Assembly: GCF_024679095.1 (NCBI RefSeq)
Contig: NC_066552.1
Location: forward strand, 13,327,923-13,391,922
DNA: 64,000 nt
Direction of reading: 5' to 3'
Source: Eriocheir sinensis
Taxonomy: Eukaryota > Arthropoda > Malacostraca > Decapoda > Varunidae
The translations under genes and the position numbers were made by a program. This document shows, piece by piece, positions 51,964-60,868 of the stretch. Position 1 is the stretch's first letter; each line of letters begins with the position of its first letter. The notes under the pieces were generated by a model, which was given only the letters and a program-made list of their open reading frames with translations, made no database searches and had not been told where the DNA came from.

Positions 51964-54900
51964 GTAAGCTTCTGCTGTACCTGTGACATGCTTCCCCAGC
52001 CTTACAAATAACATGAACTTCAGAATGTCATGTCAGAAAATAAATATTACGTCTAAATCTGTTTGTCATATTTTTTTGCTTACTCACCTGTTTGAATCTG
52101 TTAATGAATTTGTTTTTAATTTATTTACCTCTGAGAATGATGATGTATCTGTAGGTATCTGTAAGGCCCCTCTCTCTAAGCATGGACCTACCTGTAATAT
52201 AAGAAAAGAATTAGATAGAGCCATAAAGTTTTCAATTCATGCCACCCTTGAAAATTATATAGCATTTTTCTGCTGATATCTGTAAGGCAAATCTCTGTAA
52301 TCTTCTTCTCCCTCCCTTGAAATTGATATAGTTTTTTTCTGCTGATATCTGTAAGGCAAGTCTGTGCCATAAGAAAAAAAAGATTCAGCCATAAAGTTCT
52401 CAATAGTAATGCCACCTCCTTCTTCTCCCTCCCTTGAAATTGATATAGTTTTTTTCTGCTGATATCCGTAAGGCAAGTCTGTAATCATGGGTCTTCCTGT
52501 GCCATAAGAAAAAAAAGATGCAGCCATAAAGTTCTCAATAGTAATGTCACCTCCTTCTTCTCCCTCCCTTGAAATTGATATAGTTTTTTTCTGCTGATAT
52601 CCGTAAGGCAAGTCTGTAATCATGGGTCTTCCTGTGCCATAAGAAAAAAAAGATACAGCCATAATGTTCTCAATAGTAATGCCACCTCCTTCCTCTCCCT
52701 CCCTCCCCAGAGCTTCACCAACGAGGACCGTCTCACCGTCCACCGGCGGCGCCACGAGATGCAGCTGACGGTGAACGGGGAGCACCACACGCCGTCTCTA
52801 GTCAAGCACCACGGCTTCATCATCGGTCAGTAGGGGGGGGTGGCAGGGAAGTGACTATTTAGGGACCAGAGAAAGTGACTAAATATAAAGATTTTTCATA
52901 AGGAGAGTTTTTCTTAACCTGGTAGCTGCGGGGATCATGTTTCTTAAAGGCCCCTCTAAGCGAGAAAATTGAGAAAAAAATCATCACTCACGCAAACCAT
53001 TTCATAATATATATCAACGCATTTGTGATCAGTTTATGCATCATCTATTTTTTTGGGGGTTTATATCATGGCAAAAATTTGGCCCGTCGCTGCTACTGGG
53101 TTAAGCATCAACAACCCATGTCTGATTGAGTCCTTCATTTCTGTGTCTTGTTCCTTCCAGACCAGACGCCCACCCCCACCAGGTTCCTGAGGCAGTGTGA
53201 GGAGGTGGGGCTCTTCCAGGAGATTAGTCTAAACCCCTTTGATGAGCAGTTCCGGCGAGCGTCCCTCCTGAGGTCACACCACTCTATAACTGAGGTGAGT
53301 GTGAGCGAGTTTGTCTATGTTGTGCCATGCAAACTCTTACTGCGTCTCTTATATCATACCTGGGACTTATTTTGCTGATGTTGTTAGGGGAAGACTGCCA
53401 GTGAAGTGGATCAATAGGGTGAGTGAGCATTGGAGCGAGAGAGTTGGAAGTAGCAGGATGAGTGTGCAGAGAGGATGTGCCAGAACAGGGAGAGAAGGAG
53501 ACACGGAGATTTAGATAGATAGATAGATAGAATAGAAGAAATATATCATCCTAAAAGTCCTGGTTCTGCCCTTCCCCAGTCCATCGGGGGAGGCGGGGAG
53601 AGCCTGGACACCCCAAGAGTCCTCCCTCCGCCAGCGGACTCCGACGAGACCATCTCCTCCACCTCCAGGGATGACATCTCCACCCTCACCACCACCAACC
53701 CCACCCTCACCACCACCTCCAGCCACGCCTCGTACATGCCATCCAACTCCACCTCAACCACCTGTCCTGGAACGCTGCCATCCGCTAAGGTGGTGGACAT
53801 GGTGGAGGAGGAGGAGTTAGAGTTGGAGAGGGGTGAAGTGAGAGCCGCCAGGTCGCTCTCCCTCAATGTGTCGTCTGCGGCGGCGGCGGCGGTGGAGGCG
53901 GGGCAGCTCTCCGGCTCAGTGATCTCGACGCCAACGCCAGTCATCACGGCGGGGTGAGATTTGGGTTGTATTTCTGTTTTGTTTCTTTATTTTCTTCTTG
54001 TTTGTATGTAGTCTAGTCATTTATGTATCTCTGTGTTTGTATAGTTTATTTATTTTATTATTTGGTAGCTGATTGTTTTATTTATCATTTTATTTCTATC
54101 TTATTTATTGGTAACCTGTTTATTTCTGTAATTTCTTCCTTCCTTTATTTTTCAGTAGATTATTTATCCTTTTATCTCTGTACTATATTTCATTTCTTTC
54201 ATCCTCTATTTATTTATTTATTGGTAGCCTCTTTGTTTTGCTACATTGAGTAAGAAGACAGTCTAAAATGGTCCCTTGTTGCAGGTTGTCAGTCTACTCT
54301 TACACCCCTATTTAGCTACATTCAGTAAAGACAAAATGTAGGAGTGTCATAAATCGTCCCTCGTTGCAGGCCGTCCGTCACCCAGTCCCTCGGTGCAGTT
54401 GAGATTGGCAGTGTGGCAGCGTCTCTCAAGATGGGCGGGTCGTTGCCGGCGTCCACACAGCAGCCCGCCATCTGTGCCGCCCCGAGCGGTGTGCCGGCCT
54501 CACCCAGTGCCACAGTCCTTCAGCTACTCCTCAGGTGCTGTACGCTCTTCATGGTTGCTAGTTTTGGCGTCCTTTGTATTTTTATTTTAGTCGTTTATTT
54601 ACTTTTCGTTATTCCTTCCTTTATTTTTTTTGTGTGTGTGTGAATATCAGATGAAGTGGTGGTTTGTTGTTGTCATATTCAGTTCGCTTTCTGTTTGGTA
54701 GTTTTGGTGTTGCTGAATTTGTGTTTTGATCTGTTTTATTTATTTCTGGACCTTTTTCCTTCCTATAAATCTATTTTTTGTGTAGGGGAACATTGGTTTG
54801 AGTGGTGGTTTGTTGATGTCATCTCTAATGCTTTTTCTTTTCTGTTAGTTTTGCTGTCTTGGAATCATTATTATTATTACATTTTTCCTTCCCTGGCATC

Positions 54901-57900
54901 TGTTCTTTGTGTAGTGAATATCAGTTTGTGCCAGTTTGTCGCTCATGTTCCCTTCCGTCCACAGGTTACCAAACGGCCAGGCTATTCCCGTTGAGATTCC
55001 CGCCACCCCAGTCGTGTCCTCGGCTGCCCAGACGGGAACCACCAGCAGCAGCACCTCCGTCGCCTCCATGGTCGCCTCCCCACCTAACTCACATGACAAG
55101 TCGCCTCAACAGTCACTTGCTAAAATGGTGAGGATCTTGGTCTGGTTCCTGCACAGAGAGGCATGCACATCCTTGTAAAAAGATCCCATTTTCTTTAATT
55201 TTTAGTCATCTCTTTATCTGTTTATTGTATTGTTGTCTGCCTTTTAACATAACAAACTGACTTACCTCATGTCCGTGATCCATTCCAGAAGCTGAAGCAG
55301 GCGCTGGCCTCGAGCAGCACTGCTGCACGGCCAGGTTGCAGCAAGACCTCGCGGGCCAACACCGCCGACCGCATCGCAGAGATGACGCGCTCCAGAAACT
55401 TCAGCGGCACAAGCAGCACAGAGGTGACTGGGCAGGGCTGTGAGGTTGGTGGGGAAGGTTTGGCAAGCTTAGATGAAGAGTAATAGTTCAGGCTGATTGG
55501 TAACTGCTGTGTTTTCTTTGTGGTGCAGTATTTAGGGCACCCATACTCTACCATTTTTTGTGTGTGTGATTTTAAATGTAATGAGTTTGCCTTTATCTGC
55601 TTCTCACTCATAATTAAGCCCTGTAGAACCACAAGGCTGCAAATATTAGTTTTCTTTTAAATGATGACACTCTTATTGAAATCTGGCTTTGGCTCATCCA
55701 CTCTAGATTTTAATATGTATTGCTGTTTAATTTTTGCCTCAAGTCAACTTACACAAGATAGGGACAGTTGATACAGGCTGTTGCGAGCACACTTTTTCAT
55801 TCCTTCCTTTACTATCAGCTGAGTGATGATAGAGTGATTGATGGGTGATACAGGCTGTTGCTGGCACACTGCTTCATCTGTGTCTTCCATCAACTGAGTG
55901 GTGTTAATGGTGTGTTGTCTGAAGGGCGAGTGGGATGACGATGGCACGTCCGGCAGCTGCAACTCCACAAAGGGGGAGAGGAAGCGACGCCACTCCTCGG
56001 ACAACGAAGACCCCGTCGAGAAGAGAAAAAAGTTCCTGGAGAGAAATAGGTGAGATGCAGCTTCACACTCTTAAGGAATCTCATACATCCTTTGGTTTCT
56101 CTCTTACTTATTGGTGTTGACTGGCAATTCCCTTACTCCTTGATGCTGTTTGTGCTTGGTTCAGGTTCTTTAGTACCAAACTTAGAGGTAGAGAGCTGAT
56201 AATTAAAATATGTAAAGAGAGAAAAAGATTTAGATATATTTAGACTGCCCTCAGACATGGATCCTAATGACACTATCACTAGAGAATGAGGGAAATGAAG
56301 CAACAAGAGGAGGAGGAGGAGGATAGTTATAATTCAATGTATTCGTATTTTTGACATGCCTATCATTCCCTCAGAGCGGCTGCCATTCGGTGCCGAGAGA
56401 AGAAGAAAAAATGGATTGAGAACCTTTCCATCAAGTACGACGAGCTGGGGAGCATCAACCAGAAGCTGCAGTCCGAGGTATCGTCCCTGCGCTCGGAGGT
56501 GGCCGTGCTCAAGTCCATGCTGCTGCAACACAAGGACTGCCCCGTCACGCTGGCCATGCAGGGAGGTGTGTGTGTCTGTTGGGGTCTCTAGCCTCTTGTA
56601 CCGCACTCAGGGTTGTTAACATACTCGTGAACAGCTGTCTTTGTTGTGGGGTCAATCTTTTTTTTTACAGTAAAGGAAACAGTTCAAGAGCAAAAAAAAA
56701 AAGGAAACTAATGAAAAGCCCACTGCTCATTTTTCTTTCATTTTTCATTCATCTTTTTGCCTTTTTATTAACTTTTCCTTCATTATTCTATCCCTTATAC
56801 TTGTTCTTATACATTTACTATCATTATCCTGTCCTTATACTTCACTCAGGGTTGTTAAGATACTCATGAACAGTTGTCTTTGTTGTGGGGTCAATCCTTA
56901 CTCCTTATCAACTTTTCCTTCATTATTCTATCCCTTATACTTGTTCTTATACATTTACTATCATTTTCCTGTCCTTATACTTCACTCAGGGTCATTAAGA
57001 ACACTCATTAACAGCCTTCCTTCTTTGCATAGCCAGTTTTTACCTTCCTTCACCCTTATTTTCATTATTCTATCCTTATACTTATCTCCTTATACCTCTG
57101 ACATCATAATTCTATCTATTCTATCCTTATACTTACCCAAGCCTTCACCTTTTCTTTTGTTTCTCTCTTATTTTACTCTTTATTAATACTACCTCCATGT
57201 CCCTCCTTTATTAACTTTACCTCCAAGTCCCTCCTTTATTAACTTTACCTCCATTATTCGATCCCCTCAAGTCACAACCCCAATCGCTCCCCTCAGATGG
57301 CAGCCTTGACGGAATGAACGGTAGCTGCCCGCCGGCCGCCTTACCCCCCATGCTGGATCCGGTGCCCGAGACAGCCCTCGCACACAAGCCACGCATTCGC
57401 TCCCTCTCCCTGCCCTCCATACCCTCCTGCGAGAGCTCCCCAGTTGACCCCCTCCCTGTTAACCTGTCCTGCTGTGTCCATGCCCCGCCACCAGCAAGCA
57501 CCATCGTCACATCGGCCTCCTCAACCTCGTCCCCGTCCAACAAGGTACTGAGAATTATTATTATTATTTTATTTATTTATTTATTTTTTTTTTGCATCTG
57601 CGCCTGTAACATCGGTAGACTTTTTTCAGGGGCCTGGTGGTTGTCCCAAACCCGTCATGGCGCATGCAATTTTTATAGTATCGCCATTTATGCTTGGGGG
57701 TTGTGGTTAGCTGTATTTACCTATTTCTAGTATATTTGTATTTACCTATTTGTTGTATATCTGTAGTCATGGATGTAGGGACGTTAAGATGAAAACTGGT
57801 GTAAGAAATTTTGTAAGGTTAAAGAATACAGGCAGAGGAGAATATAATCAAAGAAAGTGCAAGTAAACATAAATAAAGACATGTAGAGTAAGATAAAGAT

Positions 57901-59307
57901 GAAGAAATATTATTAAGTGAAATAAGAAGGAAAATGAGTGAGGGATTTTTTTTTTAAGGCAACACACACACACACATACTTTCATTTGTTTTCTCTCTCT
58001 CTCTCTCTCTCTCTCCACCAATACCAGTTCCATTCTTCGGTTAATAAAATTTCCTGTTCTTAAACGTTTTCTCTTTATTTTCACCTCCATTCCGTCTCTT
58101 CCAGGTGAGTGTCGGGCAGCCAGCCTTCCTCACATCCGGCAGCCCCGTCAACCTCACCAACACCTTCATTACCACCAGCCAACACCACCACCACCACCAA
58201 CAGTCCCCTCACAGCTCCGCCACCTCCATCACCCGCAACCCCCAGTCCGGGACCATCATAAAAATCACCCCGGGTCCTGTACCTCAAGGACGAGCCTCAT
58301 CCCCCCACCCGACCCAGCTCCTTGCCCAGGCTGTGGCGCCCTCCCCGGTGACCTCTGGAGCGCACACAGGCAAAGTATGTCGAGAGAATGTCAAAGGGGA
58401 AGTAGCTGTCGATATATGATTAATGTATGAAGAGTAATACAGGGAAAGTACTCAAGAGAAAGACATAGAAGAAGTAGCTGGCAATGTAGAATTAATGTGT
58501 GAACAGTGGTTGGTTAAGCAGACAACATAGAGCTCACACAGGGAAAGTATGTCGAGAGAATGACAAAGAGGAAGTAGCTGTCGATATGTGATTAATGTAT
58601 GAAGAGAAATACAGGGAAAGCACATCAAGAGAAAGACATAGAAGAAGTAGCTGGTAGTGTAGAATTAATGTGTGAACAGTAGTGGGTTGAGCAGACAGCA
58701 TAAAGCTCACACAGGCAAAGTACGTTGAGAGAGATAGGTCCATAGTCTTATATGTACCTGGCTCCCATTACGACTATTTTCCAGCGCCACAAAGAAGATT
58801 AACCAGGTTTTTGTGGGTGTTTTTCCAGTTCAGGGTGCAGAGGTCCATATTGGTGTGACATTTTTGGGGGGGGGGCACAGGGCCACAGAGAACAGGTAAA
58901 TATAGTAGTGTGAGAGATGACTTTTTTTTACATTACACTGAAAACTGGCAGACTCAAGCCACTATCCCATCAGTAACAAGATAACAAAAAGAGCTACTTA
59001 TCTGATTGCAAGCTACAAATGGATAAAGTATTACTAGTATTAATTTTAACACCACTATATGTCTTATTAATAGCAGCTTCACTTGTTCCAGATGGGTAAG
59101 ATCATGCTGGGGCCACCTGAGCTCCTGGGCACAGAGGTGAACCCCAAGACAACAACACTGATGATCAACGGGACGCCCAACGTGATAATGGCGGCGGCGG
59201 CTCCGATGGGCCATGCGGCGACGCTTTCCCAGCCGCAGCTCCTCAACCTCACCCTCCAGACGCCCCACAGCAAGGCGTCGTCCACTGTCCTCCGCAAACC
59301 CAACTAA
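51913..59307 (+). CDS. ATF2: ATF2/ATF7/CREB5-family bZIP transcription factor, complete
   Basis: Twelve exons join without a frame break: 51913-51963, 52711-52825, 53161-53294, 53580-53953, 54370-54534, 54965-55127, 55289-55423, 55925-56049, 56375-56565, 57297-57544, 58105-58374 and 59092-59307, 728 codons plus TAA. All introns are GT-AG. Residues 10-32 form a C2H2 finger (C10, C15, H28, H32). DQTPTPTRF follows, with Thr58 and Thr60 corresponding to the JNK/p38 sites T69/T71 of human ATF2. LPNGQAIPVEIP near 281-292 is another family block. The bZIP lies at about 412-475: basic region RNRAAAIRCREKKKK and leucines 438, 445, 452, 459 and 466, ending HKDCPVT. In this family stress kinases activate a nuclear dimer that binds CRE/AP-1-like sites. 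The protein is longer than human ATF2 (505 residues), mainly through Ser/Thr/Pro-rich exons 4, 10 and 11. Confidence 0.96.
52160..52705. repeat. About 117-135-bp tandem repeat in ATF2 intron 1
   Basis: CTCCCTCCCTTGAAATTGAT, TTTTCTGCTGATATCTGTAA, GGCAAGTCTGTAATCATGGG and AAAGTTCTCAATAGTAATG recur about four times, with AATTGATATAG at 52321, 52438 and 52573. The last partial unit ends in GCCACCTCCTTCCTCTCCCT, which serves as the polypyrimidine tract of the exon 2 acceptor. The - strand frame of 177 codons is an artefact of a 135-bp unit. Confidence 0.88.
52711..52825 (+). CDS. ATF2: ATF2 coding exon 2
   Basis: Residues 18-55: SFTNEDRLTVHRRRHEM supplies the finger histidines, followed by a short linker. 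The acceptor CCCTCCCCAG at 52710 lies at the end of a tandem-repeat region. Donor GTCAGT at 52826, phase 1. Confidence 0.95.
52918..53100. mobile_element. piggyBac-type MITE in ATF2 intron 2
   Basis: Flanked by TTAA on both sides (52914-52917 and 53101-53104). It begins CCTGGTAGCTGCG and ends CGCTGCTACTGGG, imperfect inverted ends. TTAA targets with CC-type ends are characteristic of piggyBac elements. It is 183 bp with no coding capacity. A second copy sits in an MRM3 intron (62085-62291). Confidence 0.82.
53161..53294 (+). CDS. ATF2: ATF2 coding exon 3 (TPTP phospho-switch)
   Basis: Residues 56-100, starting with the split Asp of DQTPTPTRF and continuing RQCEEVGLF. This is the activation segment phosphorylated by JNK/p38 in the family. 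Acceptor TCCTTCCAG at 53160; donor GTGAGT at 53295. Confidence 0.96.
53380..53510 (+). mobile_element. Possible LINE 3' fragment in ATF2 intron 3
   Basis: The + frame GRLPVKWINRVSEHW, SERVGSSRM and CARTGREGD resembles the Arg-rich C-terminal segment found after reverse transcriptase in some non-LTR elements. It is only about 40 residues, immediately followed by a GATA microsatellite at 53513-53532, so the assignment is tentative. Confidence 0.35.
53580..53953 (+). CDS. ATF2: ATF2 coding exon 4
   Basis: Residues 101-224 plus two bases. Ser/Thr-rich, with an acidic patch (MVEEEELELE) and an alanine run encoded by GCG repeats. Poorly conserved, probably disordered. Acceptor CTTCCCCAG at 53579; donor GTGAGA at 53954, phase 2. 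Confidence 0.9.
54235..54390. repeat. 85-bp tandem duplication spanning the ATF2 exon 5 acceptor
   Basis: GCTACATTGAGTAA, GGTCCCTTGTTGCAG, GTTGTCAGTC (about 54239-54294) is repeated as GCTACATTCAGTAA, CGTCCCTCGTTGCAG, GCCGTCCGTC (about 54316-54379). The second copy is the real exon start. The upstream decoy acceptor would give exon 5 an in-frame TAG at 54313-54315. Confidence 0.75.
54370..54534 (+). CDS. ATF2: ATF2 coding exon 5
   Basis: Residues 225-279 plus two bases, ending LQLLL just before the LPNG block, as in human ATF2. The acceptor CTCGTTGCAG at 54369 has a near copy 85 bp upstream (CTTGTTGCAG ending at 54284). Donor GTGCTG at 54535. Confidence 0.88.
54600..54940. repeat. Imperfect duplication of about 155 bp in ATF2 intron 5
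   Basis: GTGGTGGTTTGTTG, GTTAGTTTTG and CTTTTTCCTTCC, then TTTGTGTAG occur twice in the same order (about 54655-54790 and 54800-54920). No coding content. The T-rich DNA at 53954-54230 in intron 4 also has degenerate TTTATTTATTT repeats. Confidence 0.6.
54965..55127 (+). CDS. ATF2: ATF2 coding exon 6
   Basis: Residues 280-334. Begins with the conserved LPNGQAIPVEIP block and ends SLAKM, the counterpart of SEAKM in human ATF2. Acceptor GTCCACAG at 54964; donor GTGAGG at 55128. Confidence 0.94.
55289..55423 (+). CDS. ATF2: ATF2 coding exon 7
   Basis: Residues 335-379, starting KLKQALAS (compare RLKAAL in human ATF2) and continuing Ser/Ala-rich with basic residues. Acceptor CATTCCAG at 55288; donor GTGACT at 55424, phase 0. 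Confidence 0.92.
55424..55924. repeat. ATF2 intron 7 with a short tandem duplication
   Basis: GTTGATACAGGCTGTTGCGA, GCACAC, TTCAT and ATCAGCTGAGTG-type segments at about 55768-55825 recur at about 55849-55902 in similar order. The acceptor itself is not duplicated. The rest is unique. Confidence 0.55.
55925..56049 (+). CDS. ATF2: ATF2 coding exon 8 (start of bZIP)
   Basis: Residues 380-420 plus two bases: ERKRRHSSDNEDPVEKRKKF leads into LERNR. The acceptor GTCTGAAG at 55924 has a weak pyrimidine tract. The split Arg codon inside the basic region is at the junction with exon 9. Confidence 0.93.
56375..56565 (+). CDS. ATF2: ATF2 coding exon 9 (basic region and leucine zipper)
   Basis: Residues 421-484 plus one base: AAAIRCREKKKKWIENL followed by heptad leucines and KSMLLQHKDCPVT. 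The Asn and Arg residues that contact DNA in bZIP proteins (N420, R428) are present. Acceptor TCCCTCAG at 56374; donor GTGTGT at 56566. Confidence 0.97.
56566..57296. repeat. ATF2 intron 9 with a duplicated block of about 230 bp
   Basis: CACTCAGGGTTGTTAACATA, CTCGTGAACAGCTGTCTTTG, TTGTGGGGTCAATC (from about 56605) recurs from about 56842, and a third decayed start lies near 56983. TTCATTATTCTATCCCTTAT and TTGTTCTTATACATTTACTA accompany the first two. Confidence 0.75.
57297..57544 (+). CDS. ATF2: ATF2 coding exon 10
   Basis: Residues 485-567, Pro/Ser-rich (IRSLSLPSIPSCESSPVDP), C-terminal to the zipper and poorly conserved. Acceptor CCCCTCAG at 57296; donor GTACTG at 57545, phase 0. Confidence 0.88.
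57619..57705 (-). mobile_element. tRNA-derived SINE, copy 4, 3' end only
   Basis: GGGGCCTGGTGGTTGTCCCA, AACCCGTCATGGCGCATGCA matches the 3' part of the family seen at 4966-5256. It lies in ATF2 intron 10. The remaining intron (57545-58104) is AT-rich with (CA)n near 57962-57975 and (CT)n near 57993-58014. Confidence 0.65.
58105..58374 (+). CDS. ATF2: ATF2 coding exon 11
   Basis: Residues 568-657, Thr/His/Pro-rich with a His-Gln run. The donor AAA/GTATGT at 58375 and the preceding 15 exon bases are tandemly duplicated downstream. Reading through the donor meets TGA at about 58418. Acceptor CTCTTCCAG at 58104. Confidence 0.85.
58360..58735. repeat. 172-bp tandem repeat spanning the ATF2 exon 11 donor
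   Basis: GCACACAGGCAAA/GTATGTCG at the exon end (58374/58375) recurs as CACACAGGGAAA/GTATGTCG (58546/58547) and CACACAGGCAAA/GTACGTTG (58719/58720), steps of 172 and 173 bp. A half-unit copy (ACAGGGAAA/GTACTC, 58447/58448) shows an older internal duplication. Exon sequence and the 5' splice site are thus copied into the intron. Confidence 0.85.
58747..58850. mobile_element. Fragment of the satellite-bearing inverted-repeat element in ATF2 intron 11
   Basis: CTGGCTCCCATTACGACTAT, TTTCCAGCGCCACAAAGAAG, ATTAACCAGGTTTTTGTGGG, TTTTTCCAGTTCAGGGTGCAG matches one end and the unit start of the family, in the orientation of 41328-42235. The rest of the intron to 59091 includes a run of nine G at about 58866 and is otherwise unremarkable. 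Confidence 0.65.
59092..59307 (+). CDS. ATF2: ATF2 coding exon 12, stop
   Basis: Residues 658-728 and TAA. Contains MGKIMLGPPELLG and an alanine run; ends with TPHSKASSTVLRKPN. Acceptor CTTGTTCCAG at 59091. Confidence 0.87.
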   Translation: MGKIMLGPPELLGTEVNPKTTTLMINGTPNVIMAAAAPMGHAATLSQPQLLNLTLQTPHSKASSTVLRKPN

Positions 59308-59855
59308 ACCTTAGGATAGACTCAAGTACAATAAGTTAATTTTGTACCGTTCTCACCGAAACGAATCTTGCCCGAAGGTTCTTGCTGTTGAGCATGTAGT
59401 TGTTAAGGTTTATACTACTTTATATAGCTGAAGATTTTTCTAAATACATATAAGGAAAAAATTGTGGCGCGCACACACACAGTTTTTAAGTGTGGATTTA
59501 CTTACGTTGAATATATATTATTATTTAGCAGGTTACTGATACCGCATTGTTAAAAGTCCTTACGGAGTTTGTTTAAATTACGACAAAGAGAAATATTGTT
59601 TACAGAAATTATATTCACTAACGAAGTCTTGCTGTGCTCTCTGAGGGCACAAGCAAACACACAATGCAGTTGCTTTTCAGTGACATTGAAAGTGCAAATA
59701 ATCTTGTTTACATGAAAATAGTCTTTCATTTGTAGCCTGCGATACATGGCTGGGTACCCTCCAACATATGCCCTTCTGTACAAGCTTGGTTTACTATACA
59801 AACACACAGTTCATTTTGGTGGTAAGTGTGTGATCCCAAGAGAGGTGCTTAGCAA
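59308..59855 (+). other. Probable ATF2 3' UTR and intergenic DNA
   Basis: AT-rich sequence after the stop. I see no canonical AATAAA in the first 300 bases, so the end of the transcript is not fixed. A - strand frame of 85 codons at 59550-59807 is not recognised and probably fortuitous. Confidence 0.45.
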
Positions 59856-60590
59856 TAATGCTCCACAGAAATTGAACATCATCAGGCATGAGTTTCAGAA
59901 GCAATGCACATACTCATGAGATGATCCTCTGGAGGTCCGGCAGTTTTTTTTATCATGTTTTTATCTATTTTTTTACTGGTTTAATATAGTTTTAAAACAA
60001 AAAATTTAAATGCATTAGATCCGGCGGCATATGACCCTGCAGTTGCGGCGTCAAGTCACAACGCCCCTAATAATCATCTGGAGGTCCGGTATGAGTATGT
60101 CCTTTGGGTAGAACAGAGTTATCCCAAAGGAGGCAAGGAGGGGAAGCTGACCAAACTGATTGAAAAGTGTTTGCTGGCCATGTATTCCAGTGCAGATCTG
60201 AGGGAGAAGTATGTGAATGATCAATGGTTTCTGGACATGTGGATAAAATATGCCAACTTGTCTCCAAATCCACTTGAGATATACCAGACTGTGGAGTCAA
60301 AGGGTCTGTGTTTATCTCTGGATGATTTTTACATCAGCTGGGCTTGGGAAATGGAAAAGGCTGGCAATTTCATGAAAGCTGAAGCAGTTTTTGAGAAAGG
60401 TCTACAAGTTGGAGCAAAATTTCTTTCCAGTCCACGAGTCACAAAAGAAGTTCCAAATCAGACTTGCATGATCCACTATAGAAGGTAGATTAATGGACCA
60501 AGAGGTTGACAACGCAGAACAAGAATGTGTGGCACTTGGTACCCTGAAGTCAAAGGATCCCAGGGCATGAAGACAAAGGTAGGTAGATAA
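59856..60590 (+). pseudogene. BUB1B: Intronless broken copy of the BUB1/BUBR1 N-terminal (MH1) domain
   Basis: The + strand encodes the Mad3/BUB1 homology region: DDPLEVR at 59920-59940, then YEYVLWVEQSYPKGGKEGKL from 60090, WFLDMWIKYANL near 60225, DFYISWAWEMEKAGNF near 60325 and EAVFEKGLQ near 60383. The wording is closest to BUBR1 (DDPLDVW, NYPQGGKES, FYISWAEEYE). This domain is part of the spindle checkpoint kinase or pseudokinase that inhibits APC/C. The copy is dead: in-frame TGA at 59917-59919, a 136-bp insertion at 59941-60076, a frameshift near 60420 (the sense resumes as ESQKKFQIRLA), TGA at 60469-60471 and a further TGA at 60568-60570. Absence of introns across the domain suggests retroposition. 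Only the N-terminal part is present. Confidence 0.85.
59941..60076 (-). mobile_element. 136-bp SINE-like insertion with 13-bp target duplications
   Basis: The insert lies between TCTGGAGGTCCGG (59928-59940) and an identical copy (60077-60089). On the - strand it starts near TGATTATTAGGGGCGTTGTG, carries GCCGCAACTGCAGGGTCATA and GCCGCCGGATC, and ends with an A-rich 3' part finishing AAAAAAAACTG. Removing it with one duplicate restores a continuous BUBR1-like frame. A 13-bp duplication plus A-rich tail indicates LINE-dependent retroposition of a short element. Confidence 0.8.
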
Positions 60591-60868
60591 ATTTTCACTA
60601 CATATTTTACATCAACAATAACACTGTCCCTAAGAGCCAACACACTGACTCACAGATCTTCCACACCACAGGCCATGTAGTCGCTGTTCAGGAGCTTGTG
60701 TGTGCTCGTAAAGTTAGTGGGAAACTTCTCTTATCTGGTGTACCGGTATAGAATAAGGGTCTTTTTTGTAGGTATTTCAGCATATCACTACCATCACTAA
60801 CTTCTCTGAGCTTTGGCTGCATATGATTCACTCCGCTCTTACGGTCTCGCAGGGAAATATTTACCCCC
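60591..60868. other. Unique DNA between the pseudogene and MRM3
   Basis: Presumed downstream sequence of both convergent units. No feature is recognised. Confidence 0.4.

Noticed and set aside
52255..52788. 177-codon - strand frame with a repeated EGEEGGGITIENIMA-like peptide
   Set aside because: It is antisense to ATF2 intron 1 and exon 2. The repeat unit is 135 bp, a multiple of three, so stops are absent by chance.
53720..53957. Separate - or + strand genes within ATF2 exon 4
   Set aside because: These frames are shadows of the GC-rich coding exon. The frame that joins both neighbours is the ATF2 one.
59550..59807. 85-codon - strand frame downstream of ATF2
   Set aside because: No family resemblance or splice context; it lies in probable 3' UTR.
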